NCBI GenBank assembly: GCA_017161665.1
Contig: JADFCT010000134.1
Coordinates: forward strand, 1 to 9,262
Length of the DNA: 9,262 bases
Reading direction: 5' to 3'
From: Candidatus Sumerlaeota bacterium
Lineage (GTDB): Bacteria; Sumerlaeota; Sumerlaeia; JADFCT01
Under the pieces are notes generated by a model. The model saw nothing but the letters and a program-made list of their open reading frames with translations, was not told where the DNA came from and did not search any database. The translations under genes were made by a program, and so were the position numbers. Of this stretch, positions 1-6,671 are shown piece after piece. How positions within the stretch are numbered: position 1 is the stretch's first letter; every line of letters starts with the position of its first letter.

Positions 1-367
1 CAATTTATGAACGATGGGAAAAGGATGCCGTCATGAATTTGACGTTTTGCTGAAGACTTCATTTGAGAAATCATTAAAATTCCATCGGTGAAAAGAACCG
101 ATTCATCGCGCAACCGGGCGGCATCTGAATTCCCAATCTCACGAATGGTTCGGCTCCGCTGTTTCGAAATTAAATTATCGCCTATGGAATTAGAGTACAA
201 TATCTTGTGTCATTTTTTTTTGAGATGACGATCGGTAGCATTCGCTGGATGTTGATCGCGTCGCGGTGAGGCGTGTGTGCAGGAATGATTGCGGACTCCG
301 CCATTGTGATCAGTGAAGGTCCTTCATTTCATTGCACTTCGGATTTCACATTCTCTTAATATTCGTG

Positions 368-385
368 TCGAGCCCTTTGGCTCGA
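368..385. repeat. Inverted repeat, 7-bp stem
   Basis: TCGAGCC (368-374) and GGCTCGA (379-385) are perfect reverse complements around a 4-base loop CTTT. The bases after it (TTATGGCTTTATG) are T-rich but not a clean U tract, so it could be a weak terminator of an upstream gene or a leader hairpin. It lies about 285 bases before pilM. Confidence 0.5.
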
Positions 386-432
386 TTATGGCTTTATGTC
401 TTCGCCGGGAGACCAGACTTGGCAGGCCTTGC

Positions 433-455
433 CCGGATCCGCGGCTTTGATCCGG
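433..455. repeat. Inverted repeat, 7-bp stem, next to a smaller one
   Basis: CCGGATC (433-439) and GATCCGG (449-455) pair perfectly around a 9-base loop. Directly before it, GGCA (421-424) and TGCC (430-433) form a second short stem that shares base 433, so the two would compete or stack. No U tract follows, which argues against simple termination. A leader RNA element or protein-binding site is possible. Confidence 0.45.
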
Positions 456-470
456 AACACAGAGGGGATT

Positions 471-498
471 AAAAAAACAGATTGTTTTGTGTTTTTTT
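471..498. repeat. A-tract/T-tract inverted repeat
   Basis: AAAAAAACA (471-479) is the exact reverse complement of TGTTTTTTT (490-498), separated by 10 bases. As RNA this is a weak A-U stem ending in a U tract. As DNA it is a bent, easily melted segment. It follows the GC hairpin at 433-455 with a 15-base gap, so the pair might act as a poor terminator or attenuator, although the U tract lies about 37 bases beyond the GC stem. Confidence 0.45.
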
Positions 499-669
499 AC
501 TTGTGAGTTCCCCCGGTTTTGCTCTATGGCTCTCCTGTATGTGTTGTAAACTGGGTGTGGGCGTGTTCTTATTTTTTTTCTACGAATTTTTTTCTAAAGT
601 CTTTGACGGTTCTGGTCGATAGACGCAAGAGGTGGGTGTCTATTGTTTCTAAAAGGATAGGGGCTGATC

Positions 670-1833
670 ATGTTTTTCAAGAGTCAACCGGCAGTGGGGC
701 TTGATGTGGGTTCCAGCGCGGTGAAGGTGATTCAGCTGAAGCGTTCGGGGGCGGGAGTCGAGGTCGAAAAATTCGGCACGGCGGCTGTCCAACCCATGGG
801 CGATACGGCTGAAGACTTTCGTCTGGCTCGGATCGAAGCGATCAAACAGGCGCTGGCGAGCGCGCAGATCACCGCCAAACAAGCGGTGACCTCCGTGAAC
901 GGCGAGGCGATTATCGTGCGATACCTTCAATTGCCCGATATGCCCGAGGACGAGTTGCGCAGCGCCCTGCGTTTCGAGGCCGAAGAGTACATTCCCTTCA
1001 ACATCGACGATGTGTATCTGGACTCCGAAACGCTCGGGCACATCCATGATGAAACCGGCACATCCAAAGTGGACGTTCTGCTGGTTTCAGCGCGCAAGGA
1101 CATGATCAACGATCATGCGGACATGGTCCGCGCCGCCGGGATTCAGCCGTCGGTGGTGGATGTGGATTCCTTCGCTTTCTTCAATTGTTTTGAAATGAAC
1201 TACCAGCCCGAGTCTTCCGAGGTCATCGCCTTGGTGAACATGGGCGCGCAGGTGACCAACATCAATGTCTATTCGGAAGGCACGTCGCGTTTTTCCCGCG
1301 ACATTGCCATCGCCGGCGACTCAATCACCTCGGGCATCATGCAACGGCTGGACATGGATTTTGAAACGGCCGAGCAACTGAAAATGCAGGAAAGCCTGCT
1401 GGACACGTCGATCAGTTCGTCGACGCCGGAAGGCGTCGCGGAAAGCGACACATCGTTCATTGATTCGTTACGCGGCTCGGTGGAGCGATTGACAGGCGAA
1501 GAGGCCATTGATGATTCCCCCGAGACGCTGGCGTCCCAGGCGGCGAAGGAAGTGATCAACGGCCTGATCGTCGAGATTCGCCGCTCCTTACAGTTTTACG
1601 AAAATCAACCGCGATCCAATCCCGTTGAACGCGTCATCCTGGGGGGTGGCGCGGCGCGTATGTTCAAAATGGTCGATCTGTTCGCCAGTGAACTCGGCAT
1701 TCCCGTTGAACCCTTTGATCCCCTGTTGCGAATTGCGCCGAGCGGTCGCAATCTGGACACGATCACATTGTCGGACAACAAACTCGCTCTGGGCGTGAGT
1801 ATCGGATTAGCTCTGCGGAAATTGGGAGGGTGA
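670..1833 (+). CDS. pilM: PilM, actin-like type IV pilus assembly ATPase
   Basis: Cytoplasmic actin-fold protein that anchors the inner-membrane PilN/PilO ring of the type IV pilus. The 387-residue product shows the family pattern: phosphate-1 motif GLDVGSSAVKVIQL at residues 10-23, the Q-x-x-x-S-V-N-G-E-A segment at 71-80, the acidic stretch RFEAEEYIPF at 101-110, phosphate-2 region ALVNMGAQVTNINV at 187-200, FSRDIAIAG at 208-216, and the nucleotide-binding glycines RVILGGGAARM at 321-331. It is somewhat longer than the usual roughly 350 residues, mainly through a Ser/Glu/Asp-rich insert at about 243-290. Residue 190 is Asn where many relatives have Asp. The ATG at 670 follows an AAAGGATAGGGG purine-rich site at 652-663, and the N-terminus starts just before the first strand as expected. 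pilN begins 4 bases after the stop. Identification is firm. Confidence 0.95.
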   Translation: MFFKSQPAVGLDVGSSAVKVIQLKRSGAGVEVEKFGTAAVQPMGDTAEDFRLARIEAIKQALASAQITAKQAVTSVNGEAIIVRYLQLPDMPEDELRSALRFEAEEYIPFNIDDVYLDSETLGHIHDETGTSKVDVLLVSARKDMINDHADMVRAAGIQPSVVDVDSFAFFNCFEMNYQPESSEVIALVNMGAQVTNINVYSEGTSRFSRDIAIAGDSITSGIMQRLDMDFETAEQLKMQESLLDTSISSSTPEGVAESDTSFIDSLRGSVERLTGEEAIDDSPETLASQAAKEVINGLIVEIRRSLQFYENQPRSNPVERVILGGGAARMFKMVDLFASELGIPVEPFDPLLRIAPSGRNLDTITLSDNKLALGVSIGLALRKLGG

Positions 1834-1837
1834 GGCG

Positions 1838-2761
1838 ATGATTCAGATCAACCTGTTGCCGTCTAAGAAACAAGCCAAGGCAGCAAAAGGCAAGGATATG
1901 GGCGCCGCCGCGGCTCCGAGTTTCGGCGGAGGAGGGCGCGACGGTGGTGGCGAAGGATCCGCAATAGGTATGTTACTGGCCACCCTGGCCATCCTGGTCA
2001 CGATCGGCAGCATCGGCTATTTTGCCTACGGCAAGTACGCGTCCATTCGCGACGCGCGCGTGGCCTGTGAAACAAAAGAGAGCGAAGTAAAAAAACTCGA
2101 GGCGATACTGAAAAATCTCGAAAGCGAATTGAAGGATCTCAAAGAAATCAACCTCATGTTGACCAATGAGATCGCCGTTTTGCTGGCTCTGGATTCGCCC
2201 AATCGAATTTTGTGGTGCGAAAAAATTCATCAATTGACTCAGTTGGCCCCGGATCAGATCTTCCTGACCAAACTCCAACTGCTCGATGAAAGCCTGATCA
2301 AAGTCGCCGATGACGCGAAAAAGGCGCTGGACGACTGGAGCAAGGCGGACGCCACCAAGCGTGGACCCAAACCGGAAACACGCATGGAAATGTATGTGCG
2401 CCAGCGGCTGCGGATCACCGGCGTGGCCTATGCGCCCAAGTCGGCCGAGCGAGGCCCGCTGACAAGACAGTATCAACGGCTCTTGCAAACGGGACGCTTC
2501 AAGCGGGAGGACAAAAAAAGTGTCCGGATGGTTTCCGACGCGGAAATCGGAGTCACCCTGGCTGCGGCGCCGACGCAAGACGCGGACATCGTGTCGTTTA
2601 TGTCCGGGTTTGCGCCCGGCATCCAGTACAACAACCCCCGCACCCGACCATTGGGACAGCTGGAAGTGGTTGAGTTCACATACGATTTGCAGACGGCTGA
2701 GACGCCTGTTCGCTATTCGGGTTTCGAAGAGACGATAACAAAGGTGGGGGCGAAAAAATGA
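1838..2761 (+). CDS. pilN: PilN-like type IV pilus inner-membrane protein, extended
   Basis: Bitopic inner-membrane protein that couples PilM in the cytoplasm to PilO/PilP in the periplasm. The start reads MIQINLLPSK; INLLP at residues 4-8 is the conserved PilM-binding motif. A Lys- then Gly-rich linker (9-42) leads to one transmembrane helix (about 43-65), a charged coiled coil (about 78-112) and a periplasmic domain. At 307 residues it is well above the usual roughly 180-220. The extra length lies in the Gly-rich linker and a charged insertion around 155-235 (Lys/Arg/Asp-rich) inside the periplasmic domain. GGAGG at 1825-1829 sits 8 bases before the ATG. The stop overlaps the pilO start in an ATGA, so translation is probably coupled. 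The assignment rests on the motif, topology and position between pilM and pilO; the periplasmic half is divergent. Confidence 0.88.
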   Translation: MIQINLLPSKKQAKAAKGKDMGAAAAPSFGGGGRDGGGEGSAIGMLLATLAILVTIGSIGYFAYGKYASIRDARVACETKESEVKKLEAILKNLESELKDLKEINLMLTNEIAVLLALDSPNRILWCEKIHQLTQLAPDQIFLTKLQLLDESLIKVADDAKKALDDWSKADATKRGPKPETRMEMYVRQRLRITGVAYAPKSAERGPLTRQYQRLLQTGRFKREDKKSVRMVSDAEIGVTLAAAPTQDADIVSFMSGFAPGIQYNNPRTRPLGQLEVVEFTYDLQTAETPVRYSGFEETITKVGAKK

Positions 2762-3387
2762 AACTAACCGACGGTCAAAAAACAACGCTGATTTCCTGCG
2801 CGGTGCTCCTCGGTCTGTCCTTCGGCGCCCTGTACTACTTCGATTTCCTGTGGGGTGACGGGATTATCAACGGCTATACCACGCGAACGAAAGCGGCCAT
2901 GACCAAATTAGAAACCCTCAAAAAGAACGAGACGGAATATAAAAGCCTGAAAGAAAGCAGCGAACTGCTGCGCGAGCTCAAAGCCAATTTTGACCAGGCG
3001 GCCCAACGCTGGCAGCCCGATCCGACGCTGACGATCATGGATATTCTCTTTGAGAGTTTTGAATTGACCGGCGTGGGCTTCACCAACATTTCACGGTCCG
3101 ATCCACAAGACTTGGGATTGTACAACGAGACGGTCTATTCCATCGAGTGTTTCGGACGGTTCCACGAACTGGGAATGCTGATGAACCTGCTCGAAGATAA
3201 CGAACAGCGCTTTATGCGCATCAAGTCCTTCACGATCGACAACGACAAGGTCGACGATCGCCCCAGCATTCAACATGCGTTGATCGAACTGGGGGTGTAT
3301 ACCTTCAATCCGCGACCCGCGGCGGCGCAAGGCGCGCCGGCGACGACAACGGCAAAGGCCCCGGCGGCAAGGGTCACGGAAGATTAA
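2758..3387 (+). CDS. pilO: PilO-like type IV pilus inner-membrane protein
   Basis: Bitopic partner of PilN in the inner-membrane alignment complex. The 209-residue product has a short cytoplasmic N-terminus, one transmembrane helix (about 10-31), a coiled coil rich in Lys/Glu/Leu (about 43-85), and a ferredoxin-like periplasmic domain. That domain shows the family pattern of a strand with Y-S-I-E-C-F-G-R-F-H-E-L at 127-138, a helix, then FMRIKSFTI at 152-160. The last 25 residues or so are an Ala/Thr/Pro-rich tail that looks disordered. The ATG overlaps the pilN stop by four bases, with AAGGTGG at 2741-2747 as ribosome binding site. Length is typical for PilO. Position and topology make the call solid even though sequence conservation in this family is low. 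Confidence 0.9.
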   Translation: MKLTDGQKTTLISCAVLLGLSFGALYYFDFLWGDGIINGYTTRTKAAMTKLETLKKNETEYKSLKESSELLRELKANFDQAAQRWQPDPTLTIMDILFESFELTGVGFTNISRSDPQDLGLYNETVYSIECFGRFHELGMLMNLLEDNEQRFMRIKSFTIDNDKVDDRPSIQHALIELGVYTFNPRPAAAQGAPATTTAKAPAARVTED

Positions 3388-3450
3388 CAGGATTCAGCCA
3401 AGCCCCAAGTGGTTGGGAAACGAGCGACACGGCGCAGACGAGGTGAGACG

Positions 3451-4305
3451 ATGAATCGATTGCTTTGGATAACAGTATTGACAGTTATCATGGGCGGGGT
3501 GGGTATGGCTTCGGCCCAGGAGGCCGCGACGGATGTCGTCGCGGAGGATCAGGCGGCGACGACGGTGACGGCGGAAATCGCTTCGGCGGAGGAATTGGCC
3601 CCGGCGCCAACCCCCACGCCCACACCCGTCAAGCAAACCATGGCGTCCGCGCCAGAGGAAAACGCCATCCCCAAAGGACGCGAAGAGGAAGAAGGACCGG
3701 TGAGCAACATCTTTCAGGAAGGCAGCTTGGCGTTGAAACGGCTTCGCCTGGAATCACGTTTCGCCTATGATCCGGAAGGCTTGCGGAATCCCATGGTGAT
3801 CCCCTGGCTGCGGATGAGCGTGATCGCCACCGAACGGACCGAAAAGGCCATTGAACTGATCGCCCAGGGAGGGCCGGAGGACTTGGAACAGGCCCAGGAA
3901 ATCCTGGAACAGGTCATCGTCACCCTGCCACAGGGCGCCATGGAATTAGATCCCGCCCAAAAGGCCTTATCCGACGCGATCAATAAGCTGGCCGCCCTGG
4001 ACAAGGAAAAGTCCAAAACACAGCAGGTCAGTCAGGCCAAGGCCGAAGAACAGCGCATGCTCCCCGATGAGGTGCGACGCGATGTTCAGGGAATTTTGTG
4101 GTCCCAAACCCCTCAAATCCTGTTCCGCAACGAACGATTGAAAGTCGGTGATGCGGTCCCGGGCTTTGCCGAAGTGATCGTGGAACGCATTGAAAAAAAA
4201 CAAGTGGTCTTTGCCTACGCGGACCGGATGCATATCGTGGATTTCGGATTTACTGCGGATGATCTGAAAGATGATCTGCAAATCAAGGACGCTCCGCTCA
4301 AGTAG
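3451..4305 (+). CDS. pilP: PilP-like periplasmic pilus protein (divergent)
   Basis: Probable periplasmic linker between PilN/PilO and the PilQ secretin. I place the start at ATG 3451 because GAGGTGAG (3440-3447) sits at proper distance and the product then begins with a clean signal peptide, MNRLLWITVLTVIMGGVGMA, cut after the ASA at residues 20-22. An upstream GTG at 3409 is in frame but would prepend Arg-rich residues. Order in the 284-residue product: signal peptide; acidic, Ala/Thr/Pro-rich linker with a P-T-P-T-P-T-P run (23-85); a segment RFAYDPEGLRNPMVIPWL (103-120) matching the PilP start pattern (Y-x-P-x-G-R-x-P); a helical, Glu/Gln-rich insertion (about 124-208); and a small beta domain (GILWSQTPQILF at 214-225, then KVGDAVPGFAEVIVERI at 231-247) like PilP/GspC-HR or GspB C-termini. 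There is no lipobox Cys, unlike many PilP lipoproteins. The call rests on position plus these patterns. Confidence 0.72.
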   Translation: MNRLLWITVLTVIMGGVGMASAQEAATDVVAEDQAATTVTAEIASAEELAPAPTPTPTPVKQTMASAPEENAIPKGREEEEGPVSNIFQEGSLALKRLRLESRFAYDPEGLRNPMVIPWLRMSVIATERTEKAIELIAQGGPEDLEQAQEILEQVIVTLPQGAMELDPAQKALSDAINKLAALDKEKSKTQQVSQAKAEEQRMLPDEVRRDVQGILWSQTPQILFRNERLKVGDAVPGFAEVIVERIEKKQVVFAYADRMHIVDFGFTADDLKDDLQIKDAPLK

Positions 4306-4384
4306 CGGCGTTCGCGAATAGAACGAATGACGTCGTATGAGTGAAGTATGTATTCGAACTGGTGACGAAAGGAGTGGCCGGCAG

Positions 4385-6304
4385 ATGATAGGATATCAAG
4401 CAGGCGCTTACAAACAGGGAATTTTAAAGGCCGCTGGCGTTCGAGCCGTGACGGTCACGCTCCCGGTTGTGTTGCTGCTGTCGATCTGTTGGGTTCGGGC
4501 GGAAGGAGGGGAAAGCGATCCAACCTCTTACGACCAATTTATCGACCAATTGCGGCATAAACGGATTGAGGGCATTCGCACATCCATGGTGGTGATACCC
4601 CCAAAAGAATCCGAGAAAAAAGGCTTGATCGAAACGGTGGAAACGGTCGAAAGAACCGAAACCGCTGAAACAGCCGAAGCGGTCGAAACGGCCGATACAG
4701 CTGAAGCGGCGGACACGGTCGCGCCAGCTGCTGTAGAGGCTGCCGAGGGGGCCACCATTGTCGTGGAGTATCCCCAAGACGCCGTAGCCCCGCCCTTGAC
4801 GGATATGGCGCCGGCGCGCTCAATGGTCGTATCCGTTGAGGCGGCCGGTGTGGACGCGGGACAGACGACCACGGAAAAAGCCTTTGTGCCCGAGTCGAAT
4901 CCCAAATCCCATCTGGCGCAAATGAGCGAATCCGAGCGCCTGATGTATGAACATCAACAGCGCTTGGCCAATCGACGCATCACCATCAATACGGAAGGCA
5001 TGTCGCTCGGCAATCTGGTTCGCTGGCTGAGCATCGAAGCCGGACTGAGCATTGTCGTGCCGCCCAAATACGCCACGCTCCAAGTGGGTGGGATGTATCT
5101 GGATGAAACGCCGATCCTCGACGCCCTGGAAAGCGTACTGGCCTCCCATGACCTGGCCATGGATATTCGCCGGGGGGGCAGCGGGATCATCATGATTACG
5201 GAACGATCCAAAATCCAGGGTGAAGAAGAAGTCTTCATGCAGACCGTTCGCTTCAAACTCAACTGGGTGCGGGCCGATGAAATTCAGAAGGTCCTGGATC
5301 CGCTGTTGGAGGAAACCAAGGGCGCGGTCAGTATCGATATGCGCTCGAACACCGTTATCGTTTCCACCACTCCGGCCATGATCAAAACCATTCGGGAGAT
5401 CGTCCCCGAACTGGATCAGCCCGACAAACAAGTGGAAATCGAAGCGCGGTTTGTCGAACTCACCCAAACAGCCGGACGCAACTTGGGCATTTCGTGGGAT
5501 ATTTATCGCAACGACTCCCACTCCATCGTGTCGCCCAACGGCTTTGCCGACCCCATCACGCCCAACCTGTACGGATTTGAGTCGGCGGGCTTCAGCCGCT
5601 ATCCGGTCAGCATTACACCCGGCGGGGTTTGGGAATGGGGCGACACCTTCGATATTGATGATCAGGAATTCAACCTGGCGCTGCAACTCCGGGCCTTCGA
5701 AGATTCCGGCGAAGCGGAAACCTTGGCCAATCCGCGCGTGGCGACCATCAATAACGTGCCGGCCATCATTCGCCTGGAAACGCAGATCCCCTATGAAGAA
5801 GTTACGATCGATGAATCGGGACAGATGACCGCCACCGCCACCTTTGCGCCGGTGGGCATTCAGATGCAGGTGACGCCCATCATTACCGACACCGGGTACG
5901 TCAATATGGAGATCGTCGCGACACAGGCGATTCTGGAGCGGATGCAGAATCTCCCCCGCGCCGGTGAAGCGCCGGTGATCAAAGAACGCCACTCCACCAC
6001 CAGCCGCATCATTCGCGACGGCGACACGGCCGCTTTAATGGGCCTGCGGCAACTGGATATTTCCAACAGCACCATCTCGGTCCCCTGGCTGGGCAAAATC
6101 CCATTCCTGGGCTGGCTCTTCCGAAACACGGATGACGATCAACGGAAACAGGACCTGGCCGTCTTCGTCACGCCACGCATCCTCACCGATCTGGATCTCA
6201 GCGAGGATCTGATGGATAAATATGAACGCATTGACATGCGATGGGATTTGCCGGACTACTACTTCGACGACACATCCATGCCGTCCGATGACATGATCCG
6301 CTGA
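4385..6304 (+). CDS. pilQ: PilQ-type outer-membrane secretin
   Basis: Forms the multimeric outer-membrane pore through which the pilus passes. ATG 4385 is preferred because GAAAGGAG (4367-4374) lies 10 bases upstream; an in-frame ATG at 4337 has no visible ribosome binding site. In the resulting 639-residue product: long-n-region signal peptide with hydrophobic core VTVTLPVVLLLSICWV, probable cut after A39; E/T/A/V-rich repeat tract (83-112); linker; N0/STN-like domain (about 197-273); N1 secretin_N domain (about 285-344, VRFKLNWVRADEIQKVL and later NTVIVSTTP); secretin barrel domain (about 349-599) starting KQVEIEARFVEL and ending in the family signature VPWLGKIPFLGWLFRN (566-581) with VFVTPRIL (593-600). 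I see no AMIN peptidoglycan-binding domain. The Cys in the signal region is preceded by L-S-I, so it is not a normal lipobox. The acidic tail after 600 is short. Last gene of the operon; a terminator follows within 30 bases. Confidence 0.93.
   Translation: MIGYQAGAYKQGILKAAGVRAVTVTLPVVLLLSICWVRAEGGESDPTSYDQFIDQLRHKRIEGIRTSMVVIPPKESEKKGLIETVETVERTETAETAEAVETADTAEAADTVAPAAVEAAEGATIVVEYPQDAVAPPLTDMAPARSMVVSVEAAGVDAGQTTTEKAFVPESNPKSHLAQMSESERLMYEHQQRLANRRITINTEGMSLGNLVRWLSIEAGLSIVVPPKYATLQVGGMYLDETPILDALESVLASHDLAMDIRRGGSGIIMITERSKIQGEEEVFMQTVRFKLNWVRADEIQKVLDPLLEETKGAVSIDMRSNTVIVSTTPAMIKTIREIVPELDQPDKQVEIEARFVELTQTAGRNLGISWDIYRNDSHSIVSPNGFADPITPNLYGFESAGFSRYPVSITPGGVWEWGDTFDIDDQEFNLALQLRAFEDSGEAETLANPRVATINNVPAIIRLETQIPYEEVTIDESGQMTATATFAPVGIQMQVTPIITDTGYVNMEIVATQAILERMQNLPRAGEAPVIKERHSTTSRIIRDGDTAALMGLRQLDISNSTISVPWLGKIPFLGWLFRNTDDDQRKQDLAVFVTPRILTDLDLSEDLMDKYERIDMRWDLPDYYFDDTSMPSDDMIR
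4631..4720 (+). repeat. Degenerate 9-base tandem repeat coding an E-T-V/E-T-A tract
   Basis: Ten consecutive 9-base units of form GAAACGGTC/GAAACAGCC encode the triplets ETV ETV ERT ETA ETA EAV ETA DTA EAA DTV in frame within pilQ. The units differ by point changes, so the array is old or under relaxed selection. It encodes an acidic, probably extended or helical periplasmic linker between signal peptide and N0 domain. The same composition creates several open frames on the minus strand that are not genes. Confidence 0.85.
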
Positions 6305-6332
6305 GTCGGATTCCCCCAAAACCAACGAAAAG

Positions 6333-6367
6333 CCATCCCCCGATGTCAAACTGGCATCGGGGGATGG
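6333..6367 (+). terminator. Hairpin terminator after pilQ
   Basis: CCATCCCCCGATG (6333-6345) and CATCGGGGGATGG (6355-6367) form a perfect 13-bp stem that can extend inward by a G-U and a C-G pair, leaving a 5-base loop. It starts 29 bases after the pilQ stop and is flanked by GAAAAG on the left and TTCGTTT on the right. The U tract is imperfect, but stem strength and position fit an intrinsic terminator ending the pilus operon. Confidence 0.8.
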
Positions 6368-6671
6368 TTCGTTTGCGCCGTCCGCAGGGATGGGGTCCTT
6401 TTGCCCCTCGGTGGGGAATCTGTCGAAAAAGCGGGTTGCAATTCCCTCCGAAGGCGTTCAAGGTACCTTTCTTTTTCAACGAAACCTGAATGCGGCATTG
6501 GAGGGGTGGCGCCGAAGCTGAGCGCTTATGGTCTCAGGATGTGAGACCAACTCGCAGACCCTCCCTTCCGGTCGGTCACCGCTGTTTCGGAAAGCAGCCG
6601 GGTAGCGAGAGCCCCGTCTGTTCGCGACAAGCCACTGCTGGTATCAGGTAAAGATTTGGGGCGTGTTTCGA
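6368..6671 (+). other. Gene-free leader between pilQ terminator and rpiB
   Basis: No supported coding sequence lies here; the minus-strand frame crossing 6576-7250 is mainly a shadow of rpiB. The stretch should hold the promoter and 5' untranslated leader of the rpiB-glyA unit. TTGCAA at 6436-6441 could be a -35 box, but the matching -10 is poor. From about 6500 to 6607 it is dense in inverted repeats, described in the next entry, suggesting a folded leader RNA. Confidence 0.55.
6500..6564 (+). other. Candidate folded leader RNA, three-way junction
   Basis: GGAGGG (6500-6505) can pair with CCCTCC (6559-6564), closing a junction with two internal hairpins: GCGC (6509-6512) with GCGC (6522-6525) around CGAAGCTGA, and TGGTCTCA (6529-6536) with TGAGACCA (6542-6549) around a 5-base loop. 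More stems follow: CGGT (6569-6572) with ACCG (6578-6581), and GCTGTTT (6581-6587) with AAAGCAGC (6591-6598, one bulge). It lies about 110 bases upstream of rpiB. The words CGCCGAAG (6510-6517) and TCTCAGG (6532-6538) recall glycine riboswitch core words, but the pairing does not fit that fold well. No known class is assigned. Confidence 0.35.

Larger units (their letters stand above)
1..669. other. Gene-free region upstream of the pilus operon
   Basis: No convincing coding sequence is visible on either strand. The only open frame of note (519-704) is T-rich, lacks a clear ribosome binding site and runs into pilM in another frame. The region is visibly richer in A and T than the genes that follow. 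It has T runs at 213-221, 492-498, 572-579 and 587-593, and several inverted repeats, annotated separately. It presumably contains the promoter and a long 5' leader for pilM-pilQ, but I see no strong -35/-10 pair. TACAAT at 196-201 resembles a -10 box without a good -35. The left part could be the 3' flank of a gene outside the window. Confidence 0.6.

Noticed and set aside
420..434. TGGCAGGCCTTGC as a sigma-54 promoter
   Set aside because: The GG and GC elements are separated by 8 bases rather than the 10 needed; the sequence is better explained as the short GGCA/TGCC inverted repeat.
519..704. A 61-codon frame just before pilM
   Set aside because: No ribosome binding site, T-tract-driven Phe-rich content, and it overlaps the pilM start in another frame.
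3409..3450. Longer pilP start at GTG 3409
   Set aside because: It would put 14 mostly Arg/Thr-type residues before a good signal peptide; ATG 3451 has a well-placed GAGGTGAG.
4424..4905. Three minus-strand frames with repetitive S/V/A or R/F-rich products
   Set aside because: They are the reverse complement of the 9-base pilQ repeat and reflect its periodicity rather than genes.
4820..5992. A 390-codon open frame on the minus strand opposite pilQ
   Set aside because: It mirrors the codon bias of a clear secretin gene, its translation matches no family I recognise, and the + strand carries full secretin motifs across it.
6569..6607. Resemblance to SRP RNA (CGGAAAGCAGCC) or to the GEMM c-di-GMP aptamer (CAGCCGGGTAGCG)
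   Set aside because: The paired conserved partners are missing (CAGG/GGUC side for SRP RNA; GCAAACC and ACGCAAAGCC for GEMM), so only short words match.
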